Of a DNA stretch of 64,000 nucleotides, positions 8,878-18,740 are shown in pieces. Within the stretch, counting starts at the first letter, position 1. Every line of letters begins with the position of its first letter. The stretch lies in assembly GCA_944390015.1 (NCBI GenBank), contig CALXOL010000001.1, positions 1 to 64,000 on the forward strand, read 5' to 3'. This DNA is from an uncultured Spirochaetaceae bacterium (GTDB lineage Bacteria > Spirochaetota > Spirochaetia > Sphaerochaetales > Sphaerochaetaceae). The position numbers were made by a program, and so were the translations under genes. The notes beneath the pieces are model-generated. The model made no database searches. It had not been told where the DNA came from and saw only the letters and a program-made list of their open reading frames with translations.

Positions 8878-8991
8878 ATGGAAGAAAAAGAAAACATAAA
8901 AGAAAGTGCAAGCTCAGCATATGATCCTGATGATGAGATCACATTCGAATGGGCTGGAAGAGCTGAAGGCATGTGCTTTGATGAAGACTAG
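8878..8991 (+). CDS. Small ORF, 37 residues, unknown
   Basis: ATG 8878 to TAG 8991 encodes an acidic peptide (MEEKENIKESASSAYDPDDE…), with codons like the surrounding genes. There is no Shine-Dalgarno, but a -10-like TAAAAT (8865-8870) lies 7 nt before the ATG, the leaderless arrangement seen elsewhere in this window. Its TAG shares the tetranucleotide CTAG with the stop of the convergent MgtC gene. No homolog recognised. It could be a genuine small protein or a C-terminal remnant. Confidence 0.35.
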   Translation: MEEKENIKESASSAYDPDDEITFEWAGRAEGMCFDED

Positions 8992-9671
8992 ACCATGTTT
9001 ATGTCTATGCTCTTGAACGTTCCCACCTTCTCTATTATCTCAATGCTCTCTTTAAGCGTCATGTGCTTCGGGAATATCAAGAGGCAGGAGAAAATCAAAT
9101 CACCGACTGCATCCCTCTTAATCGAAGCACCACGCAGGATAAAATCTTTTGAAATGAAATAAGAGCGTATCTCTGCTGTCTCCATATCACTTTTGTCAAG
9201 ATTTATCACAACCTGTGCAGAGACCATCATGATGCTCTTAACCTTCATATGATGGAGAATAAGCTGGATTAAAAGAATCAGCACCGTTGCCGCAATTCCC
9301 AGGAAATACATACCAGCCCCAAGTGCGATTCCTATTCCTACAGTCGCCCAAAGACCGGCTGCCGTAGTAAGACCGACCGTATTCTCTTTTCGTACATATA
9401 TTACTCCGGCTCCGAGGAAACCGATTGCCGTTACAACTCCAGCTGCGATTCTCGATGCATCGACAGAGATACTGCTATGCCCGATGACATCATAAAAGCC
9501 ATATTTGCTCACAATCATCATCAAACATGATGATACTGCGACAATTATGTGCGTTCTTATTCCAGCGTTCTTAAGCCGCCTTTCCCTTTCAAGACCGATG
9601 AAGAAAGCACAAATGGCGCTTAGAACAAGTCTTATCATGTAGTCAAAATTCGTGTAAATGACTTCTTCCAT
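8988..9671 (-). CDS. MgtC/SapB-family inner-membrane protein
   Basis: 227 residues from ATG 9671, which has AAGGA upstream; a longer frame to 9704 has no better site. The N-terminal half has four to five hydrophobic segments with the MgtC landmarks GLERERRLKNAGIRTH and GFLGAGVI; the C-terminal ~80 residues look like a soluble ACT-like domain. MgtC proteins modulate the F1Fo ATPase and Mg2+ homeostasis in pathogens; the role here is inferred. It lies 57 nt downstream of a MATE gene on the same strand, so they may be co-expressed. Confidence 0.88.
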   Translation of the reverse strand: MEEVIYTNFDYMIRLVLSAICAFFIGLERERRLKNAGIRTHIIVAVSSCLMMIVSKYGFYDVIGHSSISVDASRIAAGVVTAIGFLGAGVIYVRKENTVGLTTAAGLWATVGIGIALGAGMYFLGIAATVLILLIQLILHHMKVKSIMMVSAQVVINLDKSDMETAEIRSYFISKDFILRGASIKRDAVGDLIFSCLLIFPKHMTLKESIEIIEKVGTFKSIDINMV

Positions 9672-9727
9672 AGCTTTTCCTTTTGAGAAATTATAATAGG
9701 ACAACTTTCAATTTTAGAAAAGAGAAA

Positions 9728-11071
9728 TCATTTCATGCTTCTGATGACGCCTATTGTCATAGGAATACTGAGCGCTATCGTCACTAAATCTGCGATAGGC
9801 TGTGCAAGCTGTATGCCCAAGAGCCCAATAAGCGGAGTTAGAATAACGACAGAAGGGATGAGGATTATTCCCTGCCTGGCAAAGCCGAGAATCGAGGCCC
9901 TGACCACCTTCCCCGTAGTCTGAAGAAGCATATTGCTTATTACTATCCAGGAAGAGAACCAAAGGGTAAAGCACCTGAGCCTAAGAGCCAGAGAACCGAT
10001 TTCAGTTACGGCAGGATCTCCTCTTCTGAAAAACTCTATGATCTGAGGGGCGAAGATATATTCCAATACAGCGAGGAATATAAGGAACAAGACCATGCTT
10101 CTTACACAGAAGTAGAAGCCTTCCTTAACCCTTGAATATAGCCTTGCTCCATAGTTATAGCCGCAGACAGGCTGGAAGCCCTGCCCGACTCCAAGAAGGA
10201 TTGAGTTGGTGAAATTGCCTACCTTATTAACAATCGCCATCGCCGCAATTGCAGCATCCCCGAAAGGTTTTGAAGCAGTATTCAGGACTATCATGGCAAC
10301 TGACATCACACTCTGCCTACAAAGGGATGGAAGACCTCCAACCGTTATCTCTTTAAGAATCTTCAACGACGGCCTGAAAAGGCTTATCCTCAATCTCACA
10401 TTACCCATCCTGATTGCATAGAAAAGCAAGATGAAGAAGCTAACGGCCTGACTGAGTGCTGTTGCCAGTGCAGCCCCAGCAATCCCCATGTCAAATACAA
10501 ATATGAAAAGAGGATCGAGGAATATGTTCAGCACCCCTCCAACAGTAAGACCTATCATACTATAGAACGAATACCCCTGAAACCTTAATTGATTATTCAG
10601 CACAAGGGAAGAACACATGAAGGGAGAGCCAAGGAGGATATAGAACATGTAATCATTTGCATATGGCAAAATCGTTTCAGTGGAACCTAGGAATATGGCT
10701 AATGGCTCAAGGAATATAAGTCCTGGAATCATTATGAAAAAGCTTAAGAAAAAAGATGAGAAGAAGCCAGTGGATGCTATTATCTCCGCATCCTTAATAT
10801 CGTGTTTTCCAAGATCTTTGGAGACCGTGGTACCACTTCCCTGTCCGAAGAAGAATCCTATTGCCTGTATTATTGCCTGAAGGGAGAAAGCGACACCTAC
10901 AGCCGCAGATGCACTTGTACTTATGAGTCCAATGAAAAACGTATCCGCTGCATTATAGATGGTACTAATCAGGTTACTTATTACGGTTGGAACGGCAAGA
11001 CGGATTATCAAGGGTCTGATAGGAGTCTCCGTCATCTGCTTAAATTTCTCATCGGTACTCAGCTTTCTCAT
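9728..11071 (-). CDS. MATE-family efflux transporter (2 of 3)
   Basis: 447 residues if started at ATG 11071 (MRKLSTDEKF). The start is uncertain because no clear ribosome site precedes it; TTG at 11107 and ATG 12 codons inside (MTETPIRPLIIRLAVPT) are alternatives. Twelve predicted membrane segments and MATE motifs (NAADTFFIG, NIFLDPLFIFVFDMGIAGAALAT, CGYNYGA) are visible. It is only distantly similar to the copies at 7433 and 39342, so these are not a recent tandem duplication. Substrate unknown. Confidence 0.88.
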   Translation of the reverse strand: MRKLSTDEKFKQMTETPIRPLIIRLAVPTVISNLISTIYNAADTFFIGLISTSASAAVGVAFSLQAIIQAIGFFFGQGSGTTVSKDLGKHDIKDAEIIASTGFFSSFFLSFFIMIPGLIFLEPLAIFLGSTETILPYANDYMFYILLGSPFMCSSLVLNNQLRFQGYSFYSMIGLTVGGVLNIFLDPLFIFVFDMGIAGAALATALSQAVSFFILLFYAIRMGNVRLRISLFRPSLKILKEITVGGLPSLCRQSVMSVAMIVLNTASKPFGDAAIAAMAIVNKVGNFTNSILLGVGQGFQPVCGYNYGARLYSRVKEGFYFCVRSMVLFLIFLAVLEYIFAPQIIEFFRRGDPAVTEIGSLALRLRCFTLWFSSWIVISNMLLQTTGKVVRASILGFARQGIILIPSVVILTPLIGLLGIQLAQPIADLVTIALSIPMTIGVIRSMK

Positions 11072-11228
11072 GAATACTGGTTTACCCCGATTGAGAAGAA
11101 ATTGCAAATGAAAAGAGACCGAAGGATAAATCTCCTCCGGCCCCTAGGGATAACATAGGCAATTATGTATGCGTCACTATATGATTTATCTTATAGCACT
11201 ACTTTATTTTTGAAACACTAAAGTAATG

Positions 11229-13130
11229 TTAAGAAATTGTTTTTTCATCCTTATTAAGGATATTCATGAATTCTTCTCCTGTTATCGTCTCCTTCTCAAG
11301 TAGGTATGAGGCAAGCTCATGAAGTTTTCCCTCATTCTCACTTATAATCTGATAAGCCTTCTTATGAGCTGCCTTAACAAGAGCAAACACCTTATCATCT
11401 ATTTTAGCCGCCGTCTCTGCAGAGCAGGCAAGACTCGTATCACCTCCGAGATACTGATTAGATACCGTCTCCAATGCGACCATGTCGAAGTCCTCACTCA
11501 TGCCGTAGCGAGTAATAAGGGCACGTGCGAGCTTTGTCGCCTGCTCGATATCATTGCTTGCCCCAGTTGTGATGTTCTCTTTCCCAAGAATGAACTCCTC
11601 TGCAGCTCGCCCTCCAGTGAGCGTCGCTATCTTATTAAGGATTTCCGCTTTACTCATCAAAAGTTTCTCGCCCTCATCAACCTGCATCGTATAGCCGAGA
11701 GCTCCACTGGTTCTTGGCACGATCGTAATCTTTGTCACAGGTGCGCTGTTACTCTGTTTTGCAGCAACAAGAGCATGCCCTATCTCATGGTATGACACGA
11801 TTCTCTTATCACTCTCGCTTACAACGGCACTCTTCCTCTCTGCCCCTGCTATAACGGTCTCGACACTGTCTTCGAGATCTTTCTGCTTAACGGCATTACG
11901 ACCTCTTCTCACGGCAGTAAGGGCCGCCTCATTTATAATGTTTGCAAGCTCTGCTCCGCTTGCTCCCGCTGTTGCCCGTGCGATTATATCCCAGTCTATG
12001 TTCCCTTCAAGTTTGACATCTTTGGCATGCACCAGGAGAATTGCCTTTCTTCCCTGAAGATCCGGAAGTTCAACGGGAACACGACGGTCAAATCTTCCCG
12101 GACGTAGAAGTGCAGGATCCAGAGATTCCGGGCGGTTCGTAGCGGCAAGGAGAACAACTCCTTTCCTTCCATCAAAACCATCCATCTCAGCAAGAAGCTG
12201 ATTTAAAGTCTGCTCCCTCTCATCATTGGAGGAAAAACCTGATGTGTCTCTTTTCTTGCCGATTGCATCAATCTCATCTATAAATACGATGCAAGGGGCT
12301 TTCTCATTTGCCTGTTTGAAAAGGTCTCTAACCTTCGCAGCCCCCATACCGACGAACATTTCAACGAATTCACTTCCACTTATGGAGAAGAACGGCACAC
12401 CCGCCTCTCCCGCAACCGCTTTCGCAAGCAGTGTCTTTCCTGTTCCCGGAGGCCCGACTAAAAGAACTCCTTTTGGTAGCTTTGCTCCGATTTGAGCATA
12501 TTTCTCCGGCTCATGCAGGAAATGAACGACTTCTTTAAGGGATTCCTTCGCCTCTTCCTGTCCTGCCACATCAGAAAAACGAACTCCTGTCTGAGCATCT
12601 TCAACGTAGACCTTTGCTCCGGATTTTCCGAACTGCATGGCATTGCCAAGTCCTCCCATACCTGAGGCACCCATCCTCTTCATCATATATCTTGAGAGCA
12701 GATTTCCTATGATTACGAAAAAGATTATCGGGAGAACCCAGTTTGTAAGGAATTCCATGATTGGATTCGCCTGGGTGGGAATTGAGGCACTGAATGTGAT
12801 ATCAGGATTACTCCTGAGCTGTTCCAATAGACGCTCACCGTCATTTGGCCATACCCCGGTAACAAATACTCCAGGTCTTCCGTCAATCTCTGCTATGAAA
12901 GCATACTGGCTGTTTATTTCATCGTAAGCAACCTGCTTCACAGCTCCAGAGTCTATCATATCGAGAAACTGGTTATAGCCGACCTCTGTAACGCCACCCC
13001 TGTTCAAGGTAGGAAAGAGAACGGCATTTAAAACCAGAAGAATCAGCATTGCTATCACATAATAGTAAATCAAGGGTTTCTTTGGTCTATTGCTATTATT
13101 CCCATTGTTGGGTTCTTTTACTTCCTGCAT
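11229..13130 (-). CDS. ftsH: ATP-dependent zinc metalloprotease FtsH
   Basis: 633 residues. Order: first membrane segment (~18-40), periplasmic domain, second membrane segment (~127-148), AAA+ module with Walker A GPPGTGKT (226-233), Walker B FIDEIDAI (283-290) and second-region-of-homology arginines (~RPGRFDRR), then the protease with HEIGH zinc site (448-452). FtsH extracts and degrades membrane proteins and short-lived regulators. It has a normal ribosome site (AGGAG) and stands alone. The C-terminus is short and lacks the long acidic tail of some homologs. Confidence 0.97.
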   Translation of the reverse strand: MQEVKEPNNGNNSNRPKKPLIYYYVIAMLILLVLNAVLFPTLNRGGVTEVGYNQFLDMIDSGAVKQVAYDEINSQYAFIAEIDGRPGVFVTGVWPNDGERLLEQLRSNPDITFSASIPTQANPIMEFLTNWVLPIIFFVIIGNLLSRYMMKRMGASGMGGLGNAMQFGKSGAKVYVEDAQTGVRFSDVAGQEEAKESLKEVVHFLHEPEKYAQIGAKLPKGVLLVGPPGTGKTLLAKAVAGEAGVPFFSISGSEFVEMFVGMGAAKVRDLFKQANEKAPCIVFIDEIDAIGKKRDTSGFSSNDEREQTLNQLLAEMDGFDGRKGVVLLAATNRPESLDPALLRPGRFDRRVPVELPDLQGRKAILLVHAKDVKLEGNIDWDIIARATAGASGAELANIINEAALTAVRRGRNAVKQKDLEDSVETVIAGAERKSAVVSESDKRIVSYHEIGHALVAAKQSNSAPVTKITIVPRTSGALGYTMQVDEGEKLLMSKAEILNKIATLTGGRAAEEFILGKENITTGASNDIEQATKLARALITRYGMSEDFDMVALETVSNQYLGGDTSLACSAETAAKIDDKVFALVKAAHKKAYQIISENEGKLHELASYLLEKETITGEEFMNILNKDEKTIS

Positions 13131-13216
13131 TCCTAATGCTCCTTATAACTTAGAAATGTAAGAAGAAAAAAAGAAGGTGGCAAGAAAAAACGATGTAATT
13201 CAGATGAAGAGAAATG

Positions 13217-13245
13217 AAATGCCCGGCTCTCACCGGGCAAGGAAA
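13217..13245 (-). terminator. Intrinsic terminator of the P-type ATPase gene
   Basis: TGCCCGG (13220-13226) pairs with CCGGGCA (13233-13239). Read on the minus strand, the hairpin is followed by a T-rich tail (ATTTCATTTCT) just past the ATPase stop. Confidence 0.75.
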
Positions 13246-13251
13246 ATCAAA

Positions 13252-15903
13252 TCAAGCATTCTTCTTTCTCTCTCCAGCACGTTTGAAAACCTTCTGGATT
13301 TCAACGATAGGAATAATCATGAATGCAAGGATAAGAGCGACTGCGAACTCAAATATTGAGATATGCTGGAAACTAAATGCGTTCCTCAGGAACGGAACAT
13401 AAAGCACCAGAACCGTAGCTATGAAGCTTCCTATAAGAGACCAGTAAAGATACTTGTTATGTCCCTTAAGTGAGAAGAGGCTCTTATCAAGACTTCTCAT
13501 ATTAAAAGAATGGAATATCTCGATCATTGAGAGCGTAAGGAACGCCATGGTCATACCATCCTCTGAGTTAACAATATGGAAAGCTCCATTCTCAATATAC
13601 TCACCAATGAAATAGGAAAGAAGCGTAAGAGCTGCCGTGACAACGCCTTGGAAGACACAGTCAAATCCCATGCCACCGGCAAAGACACCTTCGCTCTTCT
13701 TTCTTGGAGGACGTTGCATTATATCCTCCTCTCCCCTTTCCATTCCAAGAGCAATCGCAGGGAAGCAGTCGGTTATGAGGTTAATCCAGAGAAGATGGGC
13801 AGGACGAAGAATCGTAAAGCCCATGAGGGAAGAGAAGAATATTGAAAGGACTTCCGCAAAGTTGGATGCAAGAAGGAACTGAATCGCCTTTCGGATATTG
13901 TCATAAATCCTTCTTCCCTCCGCCACAGCCTCAACAATAGTTGCAAAGTTATCATCAGCAAGAACCATGTCCGCAACATTCTTCGTAACATCGGTTCCCG
14001 TAATTCCCATTCCAACTCCGATATCGGCATTCTTGATTGAAGGTGCATCATTTACACCATCACCCGTCATCGCAACTACCTTTCCCTGTTTCTTCCAAGC
14101 CTGTACGATTCTTACCTTATGCTCAGGCTGAACACGTGCATATACGCCGTAATTGACTATGAGCTTATCGAGTTCATCATCCGTATACTTATCGAGCTCG
14201 CTACCTGTTATAGCCTCAGATGCGTCACTGATGATACCAAGCTCCTTTGCAATTGCGATGGCAGTGTCCTTATGATCTCCCGTAATCATTACAGGACGTA
14301 TTCCCGCTGATCTACACTCCTCTATGGCGGCCTTTACCTCGGGACGTACAGGATCAATCATTCCTGAAAGTCCTATGAATGTCAGATCATGCTCCAGATC
14401 CTCAGCCTTACAGCTGGAAGGCATCACATCATAATCAACATATGCGGCAGCAAGAACACGAAGAGCCTTGTCTGCAAAAGCTTTGTTGGCTGCAAGGATT
14501 TCAGCCCTATCAGAATCCGTCAAATCCCTGACAGAACCGTCCTTTAAAATCTTTGTACATTTCTTTAAAAGCTCATCTGGAGCACCTTTTGTAAACTGAA
14601 TAAACTTCTCTTTATTCACATGGACGGTACTCATAAGCTTTCTTGAGGAGTCAAAAGGAGCCTCTCCGACCCTTCTATCTTCCCCCTCTTCCGCACTGTT
14701 CTTATTAAAACCAAGCTTATACGCCCAGTTAACCAAGGCACACTCCGTAGGCTCTCCTACAGCATTGAAATTCTCATCAAGCTTGGCATCAGAGCATAGA
14801 GCCATTGCCTTTGCAAGTAATGCGGTATCATCGGAATAACTGTCAACGACCGTCATCTTATTCTGTGTAAGCGTTCCTGTCTTATCAGAGCAGATGACCT
14901 CCGTACAGCCGAGCGTCTCTACTGCAGTCAGTTTACGTATGATTGCCTTGTTCTTGCTCATCTTCGTAACGCCGATTGAAAGAACAATCGTAACAACTGC
15001 GGCAAGCCCTTCAGGGATTGCGGCTACAGCCAAGCTGATTGCGATCATGAACGTATCGAGAATGCTGTCGAGTGTCACGACATCCGTAACAGCTTCCCTA
15101 ATCAGATCGATTGCAAATATTACGGCACAGATTCCAAGTACGAGATACGTAAGAATCTTAGACAGCTGATTAAGCTTTATCTGAAGCGGAGTCTCCTCCT
15201 TCTCTGCAGTCTCAAGCGCAGTAGCAATCTTTCCCATCTCAGTGCCCATCGCAGTCTCACATACGCAGACGGTAGCTCTTCCATATACGACAGTTGAGCC
15301 CATGTATACCATGTTCTTCCTGTCTCCAAGAGGTACTTCCTCCACGCCTGAAAGCTCTGCTGACTGTTTCTCAGACGGAACTGATTCTCCTGTAAGAGCC
15401 GCCTCTTCCACTTTAAGAGAGGCCTCTTCTATGATACGGGCATCTGCAGGAACACTATCTCCGGCTTCAAGAAGAACTATATCTCCCTTTACAATCTCCT
15501 CAGAAGGAATTGTATGCTGAAAGCCATCCCTCATTACTTTTGACTGCGCTGCGGCAATCTCTTGAAGAGCTGCTATTGCGGCTTCTGCCTTAGCCTCCTG
15601 AACGACACCAAGAACGGCATTGATAAGAACTACAACCAGAATGATTACGGCATCCGTCCATTCAGGCTCTCCCGAGAGATATGAAGTTCCAACCGAAAGA
15701 ACGGCTGCGACCATGAGGATAATAAGCATCGGTTCGCTAAGCTGTTCTAAAAACTTCTTGATTAAAGACTCTTTTTTTCCTTCTGCAAGCTTATTGGGCC
15801 CATCGGCTTCAAGTCTTTTCTTCGCCTCTTCCTGGCTAAGACCTTTTACAGATGTTCCAAATTCACTTAACACACTGGAAACTTTCTCCAGATACGGTTT
15901 CAA
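13252..15903 (-). CDS. Calcium-type cation-translocating P-type ATPase
   Basis: 883 residues. The start is TTG at 15903, supported by GGGAGGG 6 nt upstream; no in-frame ATG is better placed. Visible: N-terminal cation-ATPase domain, actuator TGES (171-174), ion-binding PEGL (297-300), phosphorylation site DKTGT (D340), KGAPD nucleotide-binding loop, TGDGVNDAP hinge, and a C-terminal domain of about four membrane segments. This is the type II (SERCA/PMCA-like) pattern, exporting Ca2+ using ATP. Ion specificity is inferred from family. Monocistronic, with its own terminator. Confidence 0.93.
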   Translation of the reverse strand: MKPYLEKVSSVLSEFGTSVKGLSQEEAKKRLEADGPNKLAEGKKESLIKKFLEQLSEPMLIILMVAAVLSVGTSYLSGEPEWTDAVIILVVVLINAVLGVVQEAKAEAAIAALQEIAAAQSKVMRDGFQHTIPSEEIVKGDIVLLEAGDSVPADARIIEEASLKVEEAALTGESVPSEKQSAELSGVEEVPLGDRKNMVYMGSTVVYGRATVCVCETAMGTEMGKIATALETAEKEETPLQIKLNQLSKILTYLVLGICAVIFAIDLIREAVTDVVTLDSILDTFMIAISLAVAAIPEGLAAVVTIVLSIGVTKMSKNKAIIRKLTAVETLGCTEVICSDKTGTLTQNKMTVVDSYSDDTALLAKAMALCSDAKLDENFNAVGEPTECALVNWAYKLGFNKNSAEEGEDRRVGEAPFDSSRKLMSTVHVNKEKFIQFTKGAPDELLKKCTKILKDGSVRDLTDSDRAEILAANKAFADKALRVLAAAYVDYDVMPSSCKAEDLEHDLTFIGLSGMIDPVRPEVKAAIEECRSAGIRPVMITGDHKDTAIAIAKELGIISDASEAITGSELDKYTDDELDKLIVNYGVYARVQPEHKVRIVQAWKKQGKVVAMTGDGVNDAPSIKNADIGVGMGITGTDVTKNVADMVLADDNFATIVEAVAEGRRIYDNIRKAIQFLLASNFAEVLSIFFSSLMGFTILRPAHLLWINLITDCFPAIALGMERGEEDIMQRPPRKKSEGVFAGGMGFDCVFQGVVTAALTLLSYFIGEYIENGAFHIVNSEDGMTMAFLTLSMIEIFHSFNMRSLDKSLFSLKGHNKYLYWSLIGSFIATVLVLYVPFLRNAFSFQHISIFEFAVALILAFMIIPIVEIQKVFKRAGERKKNA

Positions 15904-16060
15904 GGTAATCCCTCCCTATTTAGTTTCTTAGAACAATATACAACATTACATCACCATATATGAATAGCAGAACAGACAAGTTACATTAATTTGTATGAAA
16001 AGAAAAAAAGAGCCAATGCAAAACCACATGAGCTCAGCAAAGGATTTACGCAAATGCAAG

Positions 16061-16777
16061 CTAGAGTAAGCTCTGTACCTTATCCGGGGCATTGGTTATT
16101 ATTCCATCTACCTTGCATGAGAGCATCGAAAGGATGTCCGACTCGTTATCAACAGTCCAGGCGTTGACACCTACCCCGTTTGAATGCATGTCTTTAACCA
16201 TATTTTCGTCAACCGTAAGATAATACGGATGGAAGTAGCTGATACCACTCTTGGAAAAAAGAGGACCCATCTTGAACAGCCTCTGTTCTATCAGTAGTGC
16301 AGATGGAATCTCGGGTGCGATCTCTCTTGCCCTTACTATGCTCAGCCAGTTGAAAGAAGAGAATATTATGTTTTTCTCAACTCCTGCCTTATAAATCATG
16401 TCGATGGCTTTCTCCTCGATGCCATCATAGTAAACAGGAGCGGTCTTAAGCTCGACATTCGTTACGATTTTCTTATCCTTGATAAAATCAAGATACTCTT
16501 CAAAAGAAGGAACTGGGGTAAAACCAAACTCGTTATTCTTAATAAGCCCCGCATTTATTTTCTCAAGCTCTGCTCTCGTATAATCAAATATGAACCCGTC
16601 CAGCCCTGTACAGCGTTTCATCGCCTCATCATGCTGGATCATGACATGTCCATCTTTAGACAAATGTATATCAAGCTCTATTCCATTTACCTTTGCGTCC
16701 ACTGCCTTCTGGAATGCAAGCATGGTATTCTCTGGATATACAGAAGAAAATCCCCTATGAGCATAAATCTTTACCAT
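16061..16777 (-). CDS. ugpQ: Glycerophosphodiester phosphodiesterase
   Basis: 238 residues. GDPD signature residues are visible: H7-R8 in YAHRGF, E34 and D36 in GIELDIHLSKDG, and H49 in IQHDE. It is a soluble TIM-barrel enzyme that splits glycerophosphodiesters into glycerol-3-phosphate and an alcohol, recycling phospholipid headgroups. No signal peptide, so cytoplasmic. The start at ATG 16777 has an AGAGGT site, and a TATTAT -10-like box lies further upstream. Monocistronic. Confidence 0.9.
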   Translation of the reverse strand: MVKIYAHRGFSSVYPENTMLAFQKAVDAKVNGIELDIHLSKDGHVMIQHDEAMKRCTGLDGFIFDYTRAELEKINAGLIKNNEFGFTPVPSFEEYLDFIKDKKIVTNVELKTAPVYYDGIEEKAIDMIYKAGVEKNIIFSSFNWLSIVRAREIAPEIPSALLIEQRLFKMGPLFSKSGISYFHPYYLTVDENMVKDMHSNGVGVNAWTVDNESDILSMLSCKVDGIITNAPDKVQSLL

Positions 16778-16926
16778 CTTCTACCTCTTTCACTTCAAAT
16801 ATAATAGCACTCCTATGCTAAAAGCGGCAAACGAATCAGGACTAAATTACAGTAACTTCTGTTCTCTTAGCTCTTAAAGCATGAAATATATTTGACTTAT
16901 TCCCGATTTCTTTGGATATTTTAAGT

Positions 16927-17265
16927 ATGCTTAATGGAAGAACAGGTTTTGATGCACTCTCTTTTACAACACTTGTACTGGCAATAGTCTTTGCCGTCTT
17001 GGCAAGTGTGATGGAAAGTTATTACGCACTTATTCCAGCCCTAGCCTCTGTTGCTCTCGCCTCATACACTCTTTTCAGAGTGCTAAGTACGAACGTAGGG
17101 AAAAGAAGATATGAGGCAGATAAATTCACTTCCCTATTTAAAAGAGATCCATATAAGAGATTCAAATGCCCTAAATGCAAGACACTGTGCAGAGTCCCGA
17201 AGAATAAAGGCAAGATAAAAATCCACTGCCCCTCATGCGGACATGAATTCATAAAAAGGGCTTGA
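16927..17265 (+). CDS. Small membrane protein with C-terminal zinc ribbon
   Basis: 112 residues from ATG 16927; an in-frame TTG at 16912 is a less likely start. Two hydrophobic segments (about residues 10-50) precede a four-cysteine ribbon, FKCPKCKTLCRVPKNKGKIK followed by HCPSCGHEF. No good ribosome site is seen. A TTGACT (16892) and TATTTT (16917) pair would place transcription near the ATG, suggesting a leaderless message, though the spacing is long (19). It lies 1 nt before a DUF5685 gene and heads that operon. Function unknown. Confidence 0.7.
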   Translation: MLNGRTGFDALSFTTLVLAIVFAVLASVMESYYALIPALASVALASYTLFRVLSTNVGKRRYEADKFTSLFKRDPYKRFKCPKCKTLCRVPKNKGKIKIHCPSCGHEFIKRA

Positions 17266-17266
17266 T

Positions 17267-18076
17267 ATGTTCGGCTCCATAACACCAACCAAAAGTAATC
17301 TTTCAAAGACTGAGATAGAGAGGTATAAGGCCTATTACTGCGGGCTATGCCATGAACTGAAAAGAAAATACGGCAAGACCGGGATGTCCGCTTTGAGTTA
17401 TGACATGGTGTTTCTCGCAATGTTGCTTACCGATCTCTATAACGTCAACCTGGCAGAAGGGTTCGAGCGGTGTGCTGCAAAACCAATAAAGGAGCATAAA
17501 TACCTGGTAAGTCAGTACACCGAATATGCAGCGGATATGCAGATGCTTCTAAGCTACTATTCAGAGCTGGATAAAGTAAATGATAGGGATGATGAGAAAG
17601 AGGAGAAGAAACTCAAAGCATATGCCTCATATCTGAAAGAAATCGAGACTCAATATCCACGACAGTCAAAGATGCTTAAAGATGGGCTGAGACAGCTATC
17701 AGATGCGGAAGCGGAGGGCGAAAAGGATGCGGTCAAGATGTCTTACATCTTCGCCTCTTCGATAAGTGCCATCTTCAATCCGATAGAAAACGACTTCTTC
17801 TCCCCTTCCCTTTTATCCTTGGGAGCTGCACTTGGTCGCTTTATTTATCTCATGGATGCATTCCTGGACAGAAAGAAAGATGAGAAGAAAGGAGCATATA
17901 ATCCTTTACTCTCCTTAGATAATGAAATCATAGAGAGTCTTCTGATGAATGCGGCGACAGATGCAAGTTCGGCATTTGAGTCCCTTGCTCTTGATGATAA
18001 TCTTGCCATTCTCCGTAACATCATCTATTCTGGCATCTGGAAGAATTACGATAAGGAAAAGAATAATGACAGATGA
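17267..18076 (+). CDS. DUF5685 family protein
   Basis: 269 residues. The N-terminus has the family's YKAYYCGLCHELKRKYG motif, with conserved cysteines, followed by all-helical sequence (GALGRFIYLMDAFLDRKKDEKKGAYNPLL). I recall such proteins being encoded next to a small J-domain protein in Firmicutes, as here. Function unknown; a metal-binding, helical, possibly prenyl-synthase-like fold is only a guess. It starts 1 nt after the zinc-ribbon gene and overlaps the J-protein start by 11 nt, so the three are a tight operon. Confidence 0.75.
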   Translation: MFGSITPTKSNLSKTEIERYKAYYCGLCHELKRKYGKTGMSALSYDMVFLAMLLTDLYNVNLAEGFERCAAKPIKEHKYLVSQYTEYAADMQMLLSYYSELDKVNDRDDEKEEKKLKAYASYLKEIETQYPRQSKMLKDGLRQLSDAEAEGEKDAVKMSYIFASSISAIFNPIENDFFSPSLLSLGAALGRFIYLMDAFLDRKKDEKKGAYNPLLSLDNEIIESLLMNAATDASSAFESLALDDNLAILRNIIYSGIWKNYDKEKNNDR

Positions 18077-18740
18077 TCCATATAAGATCCTGGGTCTAAA
18101 GCCTGGGGCAACGGACGATGAGATAAAGAAAGCATATAAGGAGATGGCGAAAAAATACCATCCTGATCTTAACGGCAACAGTGCAGAGGCCGCTGAGATG
18201 ATGAAGAAGGTTAATGAAGCCTATGACATCCTCATAAACCACAAGAATACCTATTCATCGTCTTCTTCTTACTCCTCATCATCTTCCTCCTATCAAAACG
18301 GGTATTCACAGAGAGGTCCGTTTGAATGGTACACGGGATACGGTACGGGATTTAACTTCGGTTTTGACGAGAATGATTTTGCACGCCGCTACGGAATGGG
18401 GCCTTCAATCACGAGGGCAAGGGCGCTGTATAACATGAGGGAATTCGGAAGATGCCTGCAAGAGCTCGGAAGGATTCCCAGCGAAGGGAGAAATGCGGAG
18501 TGGTATTTCATATCGGCCTTGGCAAAGAGGAGCACAGGAAACAATGCCGCTGCAAGGGAGGATATGAACCGGGCATGCCAGATGGATCCGGGTAACAGCG
18601 AATACAGACGATACCGGGATTATTTCAATAACATAAACGAGCAGTACCAGAGCCAGAGAAGTTTCTATGGCCCCACATCCAGTTTCGTTGAATGCTGTCT
18701 TTCCCTACTCTTCTTCAGATTCTGTTGCTGTATAATCTAG
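18066..18740 (+). CDS. J-domain (DnaJ-like) co-chaperone with Cys-rich hydrophobic tail
   Basis: 224 residues from ATG 18066, inside the end of the DUF5685 gene; the longer frame upstream is only its shadow. The J domain occupies residues 4-65 with HPD at 32-34. A Ser-rich linker, a G/Y/F region, a TPR-like helical stretch (~120-195) and a C-terminal CLSLLFFRFCCCII tail follow. J domains stimulate Hsp70 ATPase; the Cys-rich tail suggests membrane attachment or lipid/metal modification. The stop TAG shares CTAG with the convergent TetR gene. Confidence 0.85.
   Translation: MTDDPYKILGLKPGATDDEIKKAYKEMAKKYHPDLNGNSAEAAEMMKKVNEAYDILINHKNTYSSSSSYSSSSSSYQNGYSQRGPFEWYTGYGTGFNFGFDENDFARRYGMGPSITRARALYNMREFGRCLQELGRIPSEGRNAEWYFISALAKRSTGNNAAAREDMNRACQMDPGNSEYRRYRDYFNNINEQYQSQRSFYGPTSSFVECCLSLLFFRFCCCII

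Noticed and set aside
11070-11083. 14-bp identity (ATGAATACTGGTTT) between a MATE gene start and the DUF4143 repeat array
   Set aside because: Several 14-mer coincidences are expected by chance in a 64-kb AT-rich window, and no repeat periodicity exists at 11 kb.
11716-11731. TTGGCACGATCG as another sigma-54 promoter
   Set aside because: It lies inside ftsH and lacks GC at the required 10-bp spacing from GG.
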